From contig CAIIXF020000124.1 of assembly GCA_903813345.2 (NCBI GenBank), positions 250,001 to 314,000 of the forward strand: a stretch of DNA of 64,000 nucleotides, in the 5' to 3' direction. Under the pieces are notes generated by a model. The model saw nothing but the letters and a program-made list of their open reading frames with translations. It made no database searches and was not told where the DNA came from. Shown here in pieces: positions 10,401-22,031 of this stretch (within the stretch, counting starts at the first letter, position 1; the number at the start of each line of letters is the position of its first letter). Position numbers and translations under genes: made by a program. The stretch comes from Owenia fusiformis. Taxonomy: Eukaryota > Annelida > Polychaeta > Sabellida > Oweniidae.

Positions 10401-12600
10401 TTTGTACATTTCTCCCTCCTTCTCCCTACAAGGAGCAGTTTTTATATGAACAAAATGTTAATATACATATTAATAATAGTAATAGAAATCATATGGTTGA
10501 TGCATTAATAAGGATAATGTATTTAATGTATGAATCAATATTAAATCCCCTCCAAAAGGGGTTGAAGGGGATGGAGTGATCTTTATTCATATTATTTAGA
10601 TAAATCATTGCCATAATTTTTGGATCTAGAAAATGATATTCAGTAATTTAATTTGAGAGCTTTTTCATTGGCCTCCCTGAACTACAGGGTGGGCAAAAAA
10701 CGCCACTTTTTCCAAGACACTACAACTTTTTTATTTTCCAACCGACATACCCCAAATTTTGCAGTTACTATAGTGCCAGGGTTTCTAAGTAATATAATAT
10801 AATGTAACAAGTCCTTCAACGTGGATTTTATTAGATATTAAAGAGGAGTTCAATTGGTCCTCCACCCTATTTGATGATATATTTTATTTTTAGTCGCCTT
10901 GCTGTTATAGCAGTATCAATGAAATGTTAGCTAAGTTTTCTTTCAACCTGTCTTAATTGCCAGCTTAAGTTCAGCAATTTTCTAGATTGTGTGCCTTCAT
11001 ACAATCTCATGGAGACCTTCCCATACCCTATACCCACTGGGGTTTGCATCACGGCGATTAGCTTGGCGATCATCAGGCCGTATCAGTTCAGGAACATTTT
11101 GCAAATTATGCTTATTTCTCATGGCACAACACATGTTTAAGTGAGACACTGGTGACATATTTTATTCAAGTAAAAGTGACTGTATAATTCATGATCCATG
11201 GTTAGATAACAACCACAAGTTTCATTTGGTATTCAAATTATGATTCTGTATCGAAAATTAAAAAAGTGATAGCATTTTCAAAAAAGTGGCGTTTTTGGCT
11301 CACCCTGTATAGCAGAAGTGATGAAACTACACTTGAAAATCAGATAAACTCAACATTGAATTTAAAGGGGGGGGGGGCAAAAGGATTAATATCATAAATA
11401 AATTCTAAATATCTTGCAAAATGCCTTATAATCAATGAGCTTCATATTAATTGACCATCTTAGGCACAAATAATTTACTTGCTGAATATATTTTTCACAT
11501 TGACCCACACCCTCTGTTTAAGCAGGGGTAGGGTTATTATAAATATTCCTCTCCATACCCATTTGACATATCACTGTCATACTTAATGGATCTATCAAAT
11601 GATATTTAAACAGTGTTGTTGAATTTTTTCATTGGGTTTGATGCACTACAATAAAAAGTAATGAGAGAAAACTCCTGAAAATAAACATATTCAACATTGA
11701 ATTTGAGTGGGAGGGGCAGTAAAAGGCTTAAAATCACATATTAATATCTTGAAAATATCTAATAGCAAATGTCAATATAAATTGACCATCTAAGGCATGA
11801 TAAAAGAGAGTTTGCACAACTATTGTATTCACTAAATATATTTTTCATATCGACCCCCTAAGGGAGAAGTGGTAGGGTTCTTGTGTTTTTTTTCTCGACA
11901 ACAATTTGACACACAAATGCAATACTTTCTTGATCTATCAAATGCTACTTCAGCAATGTTGTGGAATTCTTTCATTTGCATCAATGCAATACAAAAAAAC
12001 TAGGAGGGAATTTCTTGGAATAAGATAACACTAAACATGGGATGGGCGATTAGTTAAAAAGCTTAAAATCGCAAATAGATTCCAAATAACCTGCAAAATG
12101 TCTAATAAAAAGTAAACTGTATATTAATCAGCCATTTTAGTCATGTTAAAAAGAGTGAGCACAAATTATATTCTCACAAAATATTTTTTGATATTTCCCC
12201 CTTCCCCTATGTTGAAAAAGTGGTGGGGTTGTTATGATTTTTTTTCTTATTGATCAGACACATCTCTGTCATACTTTCAGGACTTGTCCAATGATTTTTG
12301 AGCAATATTGTGGAATTTATTCATAGACGTCCATGCACTCGAAAAAAAGTTATACCTTTGAAATTAGGTATACCCAACATTGAATTGGGGGATAGTAAAA
12401 GGCTTAAAATCACAAATTAATTTAAAATATCATGCAAAATGCTAATAAATAGCGAATTTTCAATCAATTTACCATATTAGGCACGATAAAAAGGAGTTTG
12501 CACAAATTATGTACTTGAAAATTTTTTTTTCAAAATGACCCCCTACCCTCAGTTGAAGAAGGGGTGAGGTTCTTGTGATTATTTTTCTTCACAATTATTT
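10400..12600. repeat. ~340-bp satellite, about five monomers, one interrupted
   Basis: Monomers are recognised by (A)ACATTGAATT near 11352, 11692 and 12371, with a diverged start near 12029. The common order is a poly-G or purine block, GGCTTAAAATCACA, AATTGACCATCT with GGCA, TTTTTCA(C/T)ATNGACCC, a TTTGACA block, TGGATCTATCAAATGA and TTTTTCATTGG. An earlier monomer (about 10400-10684 plus 11310-11350) is split by the transposon at 10685-11307. Monomers are strongly diverged from one another, so the array is old. Confidence 0.8.
10685..11307. mobile_element. TA-flanked non-autonomous DNA transposon
   Basis: The left end CAGGGTGGGCAAAAAACGCC and right end GGCGTTTTTGGCTCACCCTG form ~25-bp terminal inverted repeats with TA immediately outside both. 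The length is 623 bp and there is no transposase frame. TA duplication fits Tc1/mariner-like mobilisation (inference). The neighbouring satellite monomers show the uninterrupted sequence, which supports insertion at this point. A single related end, TA plus CAGGGTGGGCAAATAAAAAT, is at 33920. Confidence 0.8.
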
Positions 12601-12885
12601 GACAAAGAGAAATTGCTGTAAATCTGTCATGGAATAAAATGTTGAGCATGATTTAGATATTTTTTCGAATAAGATGTTCCTTGTTACAGAATATTTGTTA
12701 CATTTTATGACGAAATGAAATTCATCTTCAATAGGTTTGTAAGAGTTGTTGCATTTAGTACAGTGACGATTTTCAAATTTGACATGTTTACGACGTCCTT
12801 TTTCCACCTCAATATTATGGTCACTTATACGAAGCTTTGTGAATTTTACTCTACTATATACATACAGAGTGCCCACAATTTTTTT
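12595..12885 (-). pseudogene. C-terminal zinc-binding segment of a non-LTR retrotransposon ORF
   Basis: On the minus strand the C-terminal part of a 241-codon open frame has the layout RHCTKC, then IEDEFHFVIKC, then KYSVTRNILFEKI. It is preceded by LRISDHNIEVEKGRRK. This CxxC ... EDEFHF...C pattern after an arginine/glycine-rich strand is characteristic of the region downstream of the reverse transcriptase in LINE-like elements of aquatic animals. No reverse transcriptase motif is present, so only a 3' fragment survives. The frame stops at 12595. The N-terminal part of the same frame is antisense to the gene fragment at 13040-13262 and is not retrotransposon sequence. Confidence 0.65.
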
Positions 12886-13019
12886 TCTTTTTGGCCCCAA
12901 AATAATTTGGGGGAGGGGGTCTACCCTCATTTTCTCTTGTAATACCCACCCTTCAACTTGCTCGGGCAGTTGAAATTTATTGCAATATAATGTTGTTTCA
13001 TCATACAAAGATTCACGAT

Positions 13020-13467
13020 TTCTGCAGAACAACGAGTTTAGTTCCTCTATTTTCCGGTTCATTTTCAGCTTGGAGATAAGGAACCCGATGACGAACGACA
13101 CAACAGCTGCGTGCCAACTATGACTACAACCGACGTTCCTGCTACGGAAGTTAAGTATTCCTTTCCTGGTTTTGCATATGGGGTAGTAGGGGCGCCTCCC
13201 AGTTTGATATTTACTGGTGGACTTTTGTTGGTCAACCCATATTCTTTGGTGGAGGAACTTGGACTCTAAGGTAAAGTGGGAGGGGGTGGTTGAGTTTCTG
13301 GGATAGAGTTCATGTTCCAAAATCAGAGCTATGGAAGTCTACTGGTTTATAAACTTTTGTAATATTCTGTAAATTTTTAGTAGTGTACATTTTAGTATTG
13401 TAAAGTATAATGTAAAGTTTTATGTATAATAACAATTACTACAACATGTTTTTGTCAACGTTTGTAG
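13020..13467 (+). pseudogene. Tandem unit 0, left part: last exon of an unknown gene
   Basis: It matches the second exon of the tandem units. The plus-strand frame reads VHFQLG, then EPDDERHN, then CVPTMTTTDVP. In this copy the frame does not stop after DVPAT as in units 1-3 but continues to a TAA at 13267-13269. The exon 'a' found in other units is missing to the left. Homology to the other units continues past the gene part (GTTCCAAAATCAGAG to ACAACATG) and stops at 13467, where the LTR-like element begins. The rest of the unit resumes at 21239. Confidence 0.65.
13464..13467. repeat. Target-site duplication GTAG, left copy
   Basis: GTAG here and at 21239-21242 flank the LTR-like element. 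The intact tandem units read TTTGTAGCACAGATGG at this place (22376 on), which represents the empty site. Confidence 0.6.
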
Positions 13468-15309
13468 TAACAACCCACCAAATTCAGATACACGTATAGC
13501 ACAATTTCCCTTATTATTTGGTGTGCCGTTACTGTAATTATCTCTATATTTAATTAGAATTTAACTTTAATTGTTTATAACTTGTATGTTTATATGAATT
13601 CAGCTGATATTCACTCTCTAAGATGAATGCCAGTCTTCAGATACATACTTTTCAGTAATGGCGTATTGATAATAAAGTGCAAATAGTGCAGACTTTAGAG
13701 AATATAGTTCCAAGATCTGATCCAGTAATTAGCATTAATTATAAGCAATTTACTTTAATCACAACTTCTGTATTCAGCGTATTTATGGTATCATATTTTG
13801 GTATCAGTATTAGGTGTAAAATACTTTTATTTGTAAAGTTAGTATTGTAATTCGGCGTAAGGTTTTCCTCGGTTGAGAAGTTTGGTTTGTGTTCTGTTTA
13901 GATTTCAACTGTAAGGCTGCTAATGGATATACATATATCTCCTGCGTTTCGATCGATTTTGCAGTATTCCGACTCTGTTGGTATTAAGTACATATATATT
14001 TGTATTAAATGATGATCAACAAATTGAAATATGTTTTATGACATTCTGTTACGAGATTTGACATGAAAGTTACCTTGAAATGTACATGATGCTCCGGCCC
14101 AAAAGTTGCCCACTCCTTTTTACATCTTACTCTAGTCCCAGGACCATGTATCCAATTAGAGAGATGTATTTCCCCTTCCCCAAAAGTACCCCAAAGTCCA
14201 GCTTTCCCAGTCTCCAGAAATTCCGGCATTCATATTGCAAATTTCCAACCATGAAACTCGTGGTAGTCACTTGTTAGCTCGTGTGTTAGTCATTGTTAGT
14301 CATATATATTCAACTAAGTTGATCATTTTGTACTATGTACATATATCTGGGAAGCTGATGACTTTGATTTACCTATGTACTATGCACATCTTATTTCAAG
14401 AAATTACGTACACCTTGTGATTCAGATGTTTAATTGGGGATATTTTACCAATGGATTGCGCCATAAGCGTACTTCATTGAGTTGTATTATAATGAATGTA
14501 CATGTATTTCATATCTCCACCCTGCTGGGAAGATTGAAAACTCATGGAATAATGCCGAAATATGATGGCCTGCATGCAGAAAATCATGCATTGTTTCACA
14601 TACAGTATATCCAGGCTATAAGTAAATTGCCTTTAAAAGTGCGCTTGCATCACCCGAGCTGCACTTTGATAGAATACTTTTGGAATGTACAAGATATATA
14701 TTGTCTGTGCTGAAATATGTTAGGAACAACAATGGCTTTATAATCCAGTAAAGTTGTTGCAGACGAGGAGCGTCCAGTTTCTTTGATGCAAGGATGATAT
14801 CCTGTAGTGTGTAGCCTTTTTAAACAGCCTCGGGAAAGCGCAACGTCTCATGTGTATTGCGCTTATGTCATCTGACATTCAATGATATGCCCCTCTTAGT
14901 CATTGTTAGTCCATGTTAGTCACTTTATATACAGAAACCAAGAACACAGTTTGAATATTCATAACTAATTGTTACTGTTGTCATTGTTTTTGTTTTATCT
15001 CTTAAAAATATACACCTGTAAATATGTTTCTTTATTTCAAACTTTTGTCGTGTTATATTTCTTAAGGTGATATTATCCCCCCCTTTCATGAGACAATTCC
15101 AAGTATAATCAAGATGAAGAGATTTTTTACCAGAACGCCATCTTTCTTTTGACATAAAAGGTTATTACAGATAAGACTCATTGTAAAGACAGATGTTTTA
15201 CACCCCCCCCCCCCCATAATTAACATAGAATATAAAATTCATAATTTTAACCAATAAGATTTCCTTCTCTTTTAACCACGCTACCACAACGAGTTGAGAG
15301 GATGTTACA
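13468..15309 (+). mobile_element. 5' LTR-like repeat of the outer element
   Basis: It starts TAACAACCCACC right after the GTAG duplication (a leading TG may have been lost) and ends TGTTACA. It is repeated at 20481-21238. Within it, 14258-14976 is absent from the 3' copy, so it is an extra insertion or was lost there. The sequence just after the end, TGGCTGGCAGCGTCGGAA, looks like a tRNA primer-binding site, as expected downstream of a 5' LTR. There is no protein-coding capacity. Small open frames at 14005-14713 are in the extra segment and are not supported as genes. Confidence 0.55.
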
Positions 15310-15310
15310 C

Positions 15311-15330
15311 TGGCTGGCAGCGTCGGAATT
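15311..15330 (+). promoter_or_regulatory. Possible primer-binding site
   Basis: TGGCTGGCAGCGTCGGAATT begins two bases after the LTR-like repeat ends in TGTTACA. A TGG start near the LTR edge is the usual layout for a tRNA primer site. The matching tRNA was not identified. Confidence 0.35.
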
Positions 15331-16012
15331 TTGATAGATCCCGTCCTATCAAGACCCACATTTTCCCATGTCCGGATTCCATGTCCGTTTTTAGTTACCT
15401 ACAGTGAGACTATTCAGTCCACCCAGTCCCCATAACCTTCCATAGGGACTGTTCCTTTTGATTGATGAAGTAGTTTTTCTCTAAACCTACTTCCTGTTAA
15501 AGTGGCCGCCTCCATTATACACCCTAATGGTATGTTTTCCCCACTTTGCATATCATTTATTCCATTACAGTGAAACCACTGATACTTGAACGATGCCCAT
15601 AAAGGCCCTTGTAACAAATTATCATGATATATTGATATCCCCGGCCATCCCTTGTTTGTGAGTTTCTCTTTTTTTGTTTGTCATGATGGACATGATGAGC
15701 ATTTGAGAGATAGCTTGGGTACGCCCGCACCCATACGAGGCATTGAACGTCCCTGTAAATGTTACCTTAAAGTCCAAGTACGTCACAGACTGTGTCCAAT
15801 AATATCAGTCATGAAATGTGATATATTCCACACTGTATCCGAATCTCCAATAGTCCATGATGACAATACCCCTGGCATCAACTAATTCTGTTGTCTCTCC
15901 ACCAACAGAACATGGCACATGTCCTAACCACAGTGCGTACACCAGACCCGACCCGACCAGATAAGTTGAGTATTCAGGTGCTCTTATTTAAATAAGAAAT
16001 ATAATGTATATA
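15331..16012. other. Internal region of the outer LTR-like element, no gag or pol seen
   Basis: No retroviral-type protease, reverse transcriptase or integrase motif is visible in any frame. A 67-codon minus-strand frame (15414-15617) and a 77-codon plus-strand frame (15652-15885) are not recognised. The GC content is slightly higher than in the neighbourhood. The element is best described as non-autonomous. Confidence 0.4.
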
Positions 16013-16873
16013 CCAGTGTAATGACCCACCAATAATGTAATATTTTTGTGCCGTTACTTTTTCTTTATAAGATATTAGATTTGTAATCATTTTATAATAA
16101 TCTTATTTTATTCAGGCAAATCTTTAAATAGTATTAATTATTGGAACCTGTCTCAGATCTATTTGGTATACTCCGATCCTGGTATTAATTATAAAGCCCT
16201 GTACAGTAGGTTCAACAGTCACCTATCAGATGCAAACTCAATTTCTCAGTTAGATTTGTCAAATAATCATATTTAGCCATTAGATTCATGCCAGTAAAAT
16301 TTTAGTTCCATGCTCAGTTCGAACCAACTTTCTCTTCTGCTGGGATTTTGTAGAGACAAGATGTGGTTTTTAGTTTTCTCTTTTATTTTTATGGATTAAA
16401 TCACATTAATTGGATATAATTCGGATATTAATTTGATAAACCATTGTTTTGGTAAGCAAATCATCTTTCAATTTATTCGAGTACATGGACCGAGCATCTA
16501 CATAGAGTATCCTTTATCAAATGATCATTTAATTTACATTAAGTGATTTCATTTTGTAAGTCATGGCTGGCATTGGAAAGATGCTGTCTTTCTGCGCTAC
16601 CCCTCCTGCTTGGTCAAGCGTTAGGAATGTAGCCGCACTAGGAGCAGTCATCCAACCTAGCAGCGCTGCCAGTTCTCCCCCGGGAGAGCGGCTAAGAAGT
16701 CGCAACATGACATTACCATCGCGATAGCCGCGCCCCCTTTGTCTTTTTCCTTCCAAAGTGACTTTTAGTTCGATGCTCAGTTCGAATCATCTGTCTCTTC
16801 TGCTGGGATTTTGCAGAGACAAGATGAGCTTTTTGGTTTTCTCTTCTAACTTAATTTAATGGATTAAATCACA

Positions 16874-17290
16874 TTAAGGTATGAGTACCGTAATCCAACA
16901 CCAAATTCAAAAATTCAGAAAAATACTTTGCACATATGGCGTTCGTGATCAACTTCAGGTCAGAAGAGTTTTATTTGTTCTGTCAGGTTACTTTTTGAGA
17001 TATCAGTGTCAATTTATTGTAACTCGCGTTTGCTAACAATTCTTCAATTCTGAGATGACGGGCAAACGCGTAGTAAACATGATCACGTCGGAACTATTTT
17101 GACCTGCATCGCTATTATCGAAATTCAAATGAAAGTTGAACTCCTCCGCTTTATTTTGATACCAAATAGTGGCATACTAGGTACCCTAGAAGCCAATTAT
17201 TGCATTATTTAGAACAAAACCACAAGTTTTTAAATGGACTATATAGGGGTCATACCTTTTGGCGGATGGATATGGAACCTCATACCTTAA
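16874..17290. mobile_element. TTAA-flanked element, candidate piggyBac-type MITE
   Basis: The left end is TTAAGGTATGAG and the right end CTCATACCTTAA, an exact 12-base inverted pair that includes TTAA. It interrupts the partial LTR copy at the CACATTAA site. A related left end recurs at 17717-17786, and a CATACCTTTTGG...GATGGATATGG block occurs near both right ends, so two diverged copies may lie in tandem. The TTAA site preference is typical of piggyBac and Kolobok elements. No transposase is present. Confidence 0.5.
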
Positions 17291-17981
17291 TGTTTTATGA
17301 GATCACACTGATTTTTGTCTCTGCAAATTTTTTGGCAGAAAATATCATTTTTGCATCATTGACTAAATCTGACAAAGGCCCTATATTCCGAGGATTTTGG
17401 CTGAAATTTGGCCATTTCGCCCAAACATGAAAAATTGCTACATTGTAGCAATTACAGTGAGATATGGGACCTCAAAATCATGTAACTTTAGCAAAAAATT
17501 AAGAAATAACCTGCAATTTTGACGGAATTTCAGAGGGCTTTCTTTCATTTAGGACCCTCCACGGGCCTCTTATGACCATTCTTATACACACAAAAGGGTT
17601 GAAAGTGATTTTAAATCATTGTTTGCCCTATGCAGTACGAAAAATTCGATTCGGTTATCAAATTCTGCTGGAATATTGGTCTCTAGGCATGCAACCAGCA
17701 GACAATTTTAGGCCTCATATTAAGGTATGAGTACAGTAATTCAACACCAAATTCGAAAATTCAGAACAATACTTTGCACATATGGCATACCTTTTGGTTG
17801 ATGGATATGGAACCTCATAACTCTATAGCAATTGTGCATCCGTTGCCATGTTCTTGATGTTTATAAACCAGTGATGTCACAAGTCATCTTGCACGTGTGA
17901 CTTTTGAGGATGAAAGATAGCAATATCTTGCATCTAAGACTGTCTGTTAGATGGTTATTCTGATGAGCACATGTATTGTAT

Positions 17982-19082
17982 TGTAACGACTTTCCAATAA
18001 TGTAATATTTTTGTGCCGTTACTTTTTCTTTATAAGATATTAGATTTGTAATCATTTTATAATAATCTCACTTTATTCAGACAAATCTTTGAATATTATT
18101 AATTATTGGAACCTGTCTCGGATTTATTTTGTATACTCTTGGTATTAATTCTAAAGCCCTGTACAGAAGGTTCAATAGTCAGATGCAAATTCAATTTCTC
18201 AGTTAGATTTGTCAAATAATTATATTTAGGTATTATATTCATGACAGTAAAATTTTAGTTCCATGCTCAGTTCGAACCAACTGTCTCTTCTGCTGGGATT
18301 TTGCAGAGACAAGATGTCGTTTTTAGTTTTCTCTTTTATCTTAATTTTATGGATTAAATCACATTAATTGGATATAATTCGGATATTATTTGGATGACCC
18401 ATTGTTTTGGTAAGCAAATCATCTTTCAATTCATTCCAGTGTAATTTCATGCATTTTATGTTTGAAAGAACAATGTTTTCTGAAAAGTTAAAATCACCAA
18501 ATAGTTTCAACAATTCATATCTGCAATATCCTGGACTGAGCATCTACATATAGTATCCTTTATCAAATGATAATTCAATTTACATTATTTGATTTCATTT
18601 TGTAAGTCATGGCTGGTATTGGAATGTTGCTTTCTTTCTGCGCTACCCCCTCCCGCTTGGCCAAGCGTTGGGAATGTAGCCGCACTAGGAGCAATCATCC
18701 AACCTAGCAGCGCTGCCAGTTCTCCCCCGGGAGAGCGGCTAAGAAGTCGCAACATGACATTACATTTATCTGCGCTACTTCACCCTTCTCACCTATTAGC
18801 GCATCTGTAATTCTTCTTGATCTGTATAACATTTCATATTAATTCTTGCAATTCATTATTATCAAGCAAAATCATGTAATTTTAGTAAATAAAAGTTATA
18901 TGCTCTATTATTTGATATTAAAATTAAATCAATTAGTCTGTTTGCTTTTTCCCGTTTGGCGGCTTCAGTGAGGGAGCGTCATTTGGGGATTACCCGTGGC
19001 ACCCCCGGGAGTAAGTTGTGCTATTTTATTTGCTACGCTACCAACACTTATATGCGGAGCGCACTGCCCCTGGGGTGTTACA
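17982..19082 (+). repeat. 3' LTR-like repeat of the inner element
   Basis: It begins TGTAACGAC and ends GGTGTTACA, about 1.1 kb. It includes a conserved GC-rich block (GTAGCCGCACTAGGAGC to GGGAGAGCGGCTAAGAAG) shared with 16625-16705. A GCGCTAC motif recurs. No open frame of note is conserved between the two copies. Confidence 0.5.
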
Positions 19083-19086
19083 CCAG

Positions 19087-20480
19087 TAAGTAAGATCTCA
19101 TCCCAGCCCACATGAGATCTGTGTGAATAGTCAAGGGTCCGATGATACGAAATTCAGGTGTGTTATTGCCTATAAGTTTAGGTAGTAATGTCTATATGAT
19201 TAGGCAGTGTTCTCCACTGTTAGGCCATGCGGTCTTATAAGGTCCCTTCAGATAGCCATAGTCATGAGACTGTTGTTGATGTGAAAGCTAGCTTGTTGTT
19301 TTTAAAGAAAATACCAACATACCTCGTTAAAGCATTGTTATTGCCCCCGCCTGGGTTGCATGTCCTGAAACAGTGGAAATACAAGTTCGCTCCATGTATT
19401 GAATGTACTGTATTGCTGTGGCCTTTTGTAAATAACAAAATCCGTCAGATTCCATTGTCTCTCTACAAATCAGCAATTTTACCGATGTAGAAAGGATACT
19501 TTTCCCAAAACTTTCGCTGCCTTGGGTAAAGAATTCAAGGTAGTGATTAAGACTGGTTAGAATAGCCCCTGAGATAGTGTACATAACTGCATAATGTAAA
19601 TATTATATTCTTATAGAATATAAACAGTCCCGGAACAGTAATACATTTGTCTTAATGAATTAACAAGGTGGATGTTATTCAAGTAGATCAAGCCACACAG
19701 TGATGTTCTAATAAAGACTGTAGTAGTATTGCTTGATAGTCCGAGCTGTCCCATTATTCCACATATTTCCAAAAGATTGAGCCATTTGTCCCGTGGTGAT
19801 GATCGAATTCAAATAAAAATGTTTTTATGAAACTTGAATATTCATATTGTTTCTATGAAACAGAATCTCATTATTAATCCAAAAGTCCAAGTGAACCCCG
19901 ATAAGATTGGATGTCCTATAGGAGAATCCCAATGTTCCAAGATACCTGGAAACCAATGTTGTAGTATTTATCCTAATGTTACGAATTACCCAAGACCGAT
20001 ATCATAATCCCCATGGAAGTGTGTTGACCAACTCGATTCCCCATGTAGATAACATGTTGTGTCCTTTGTTCCTTATATCATATCAATTCATATTTGTGAG
20101 AATATGAAAAAATTGGCTTATGTACCGATGGTGTGACCCTGTCCCGTTATTGGTTTAGTATCTGGTATATTGCTATTTCATGATAGGAAGTCAGTATAGC
20201 GATGTTTCAGGGTTGCAGAACAGAAGATGTCAACTTAACCAGATGATGTCAACTTAACCAGATGCAAGCTGAAGATTCACCACTACGATTTACAGACCTG
20301 TCAACCTCTCATTTATTTTTATGGGAATCTACCGAGCATTAAAGAACACTGAGAAATAATCTCAAATGCATGAAGTTTGAACATTTGGTGCATTGACAAG
20401 ATTGATGTCAGATAACAAACTGCAGTGAATGAACTATTGAACTTCGATATTGCAGTTCCAGAGAAGAATGCAGCAATATT
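19087..20480. other. Internal region of the outer element, right part
   Basis: No coding domain is recognised. Frames at 19227-19490 plus and 19327-19584 minus overlap each other and are judged chance. A 19-base direct duplication (ATGTCAACTTAACCAGATG) lies at 20227-20264. Confidence 0.35.
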
Positions 20481-21238
20481 CCAGTCTCCAGATACATACT
20501 TTTCAGTGATGACATATTGATATTAAAGTGCAAATAGTGCAGACTGATCCTGTAATAAGCATTAATTATAAGCAATTTACTTTAATCACAACTTCTGTAT
20601 TCAGAGTATTTATGTTATCATATTTTGGTATCAGTATTAGGTGTAAAATACTTTTATTTGTAAAGTTAGTATAGTAATTCGGCGTAAGGTTTTCCTCAGT
20701 TGATAAGTTTGGTTTGTGTTCTGTTTAGATTTCAGCTGTAAGGCTGCTAATGGATATATCTCCTGAGTTTCAATCGATTTTGCAGTATTATAACTCTATT
20801 TGATAATATGTTTGGTGACATTGGAGATTTAACATGAAAGTTACCTTGAAATGTATATAATGCTCTGGCCCAAAAGTTGCCCAGGATCCCTTTTACATAT
20901 ACTCCGGCATTCATATTGCAAATTTCCAACCATGAAACTCGTGTTTTTGTTTTATATCTTAAAAATGTGCACCTGTAAATATGTTTCTTTATTTATTTTG
21001 TCGTGTTATATTTCTTAAGGTGATATTATCTCCCCTTTCATGAGACAATTCCAAGTATAATCAAGATGAGGAGATTTTTATTAGAACGCCATCTTTCTTT
21101 TGCAAAAAATCCTTGTAAAGACAGATGATTTACACCACCCCCCCATAATTAACATAGAATATAAAATTCATAATTTTAACAAATAACCTTTACCTCTCTT
21201 TTAACCACGCTACCACAACGAGTTGAGGGGATGTTACA
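20481..21238 (+). mobile_element. 3' LTR-like repeat of the outer element
   Basis: It matches 13630-15309 apart from a ~720-base gap (14258-14976) and a ~40-base gap near 13684-13722. It lacks the first ~160 bases of the 5' copy. It ends GAGGGGATGTTACA at 21238, followed by the GTAG duplication and then by tandem-unit sequence (CACAGATGGTGG). Confidence 0.6.
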
Positions 21239-21530
21239 GTAGCACAGATGGTGGATTCTCTGCGAAAAGACGGTCCTGTTGAAATTACATTTTGTTCAAG
21301 GTACTGTAACACAAAATCAGTTCTATAATTTGATGATTTTGCTCTCTGGTTCAGTACGGTTATTCCACAACGACACATTTTCAATTGTTGAGATTCTAAT
21401 TCCATTGTTGGCACATGAATGTCTGGCAAACATTTTTTCTAAGAAATACACCGAATGATAACTGCCTTCATTTCATTTAATGAACAAATGTACCATGAAG
21501 CCATGTTTCATTTTTCACATGTGGTCTGTG
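21239..21530 (+). repeat. Tandem unit 0, right part
   Basis: From GTAGCACAGATGGTG through AAAAGACGGTCCTGTTGAAA this equals the part of the intact unit that follows 22379. It therefore continues the sequence broken off at 13467. It then diverges and joins unit 1 at GATAGTTGCCTGAATC. Confidence 0.65.
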
Positions 21531-21725
21531 ATAGTTGCCTGAATCATTCCTACTTCACATTGGGCCAAGTCAAGATGGTAACTGCTTTGAAAAACGAAAC
21601 ACCAAAATTCAATTTATTCTTAAAGATTATGTATATACTCCACTACTCCATTCTTTCTACAGAGCTACATTACATCTGCTTGTTGTATAGCCTAGTTGTA
21701 TTTTTCATTTTCTTGTATCTTTCAG

Positions 21726-21877
21726 GTACAACTATGAGAGATGAAGCGAACACACCAAGTTAATGCGACAGCTGGGTCAGTTTTTTCGACAACTTTGAGC
21801 CATCACGTCCAGTCCACGTAAACTGTTACAGTATCATGGGCGAGAGGTCTTCGTGTTCCTGTCACCAAAGCACCAAA
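21726..21877 (+). pseudogene. Exon 'a' of an unknown gene, unit 1 copy
   Basis: A good acceptor (TTGTATCTTTCAG) precedes the exon. The ancestral frame starts YNYER and later reads RQL, FFDNFEP, then MGERSSCSCHQSTK. This copy has a TGA where other copies have a cysteine codon after YNYER. The donor reads AAATAAG instead of AAAGTAAG, so splicing and translation are both broken. I do not recognise the family. The cysteine pair CSC near the end is conserved in all copies. Confidence 0.55.
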
Positions 21878-21931
21878 ATAAGTACATTTTTATTCAATTA
21901 TTACATGAGTTCAGTTCGTCTATTTTCAGGT

Positions 21932-22031
21932 TCATTTTCAGCTTGGATATGAGGAGCCCGATGATGAACGACACAACGGCGACAACAACTGCGTGCCATT
22001 TATGACTACAACTGATGTTCCTGTTACCTAA
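21932..22031 (+). pseudogene. Exon 'b' (terminal) of the same gene, unit 1 copy
   Basis: Acceptor CTATTTTCAG is followed by a frame reading VHFQLG, EEPDDERHNGDN, CVPFMTTTDVPVT and a TAA stop. The acidic EEPDDE block and the threonine-rich end are conserved in all four copies, which suggests past selection on this frame. In this copy exon 'a' is disabled, so the unit is a pseudogene unless used by another transcript. Confidence 0.5.

Larger units (their letters stand above)
16013..19086 (+). mobile_element. Inner LTR-like element nested in the outer one
   Basis: CCAG at 16013-16016 and 19083-19086 are candidate 4-bp target duplications. The first repeat starts TGTAATGACCCACC at 16017 and matches 17982-18763 up to about 16716. 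The second runs from TGTAAC at 17982 to GTTACA at 19082. TGTAAC...GTTACA are standard Gypsy-type LTR ends (established knowledge). The first repeat lacks its 3' third, and a third partial copy lies at 16757-16876. There are no coding domains. It could instead be a set of rearranged solo LTRs. Confidence 0.45.

Noticed and set aside
16529-16756. 75-codon minus frame and the plus frame at 18589-18810
   Set aside because: They fall in the GC-rich block shared by the inner LTR-like repeats and are not conserved as the same frame.
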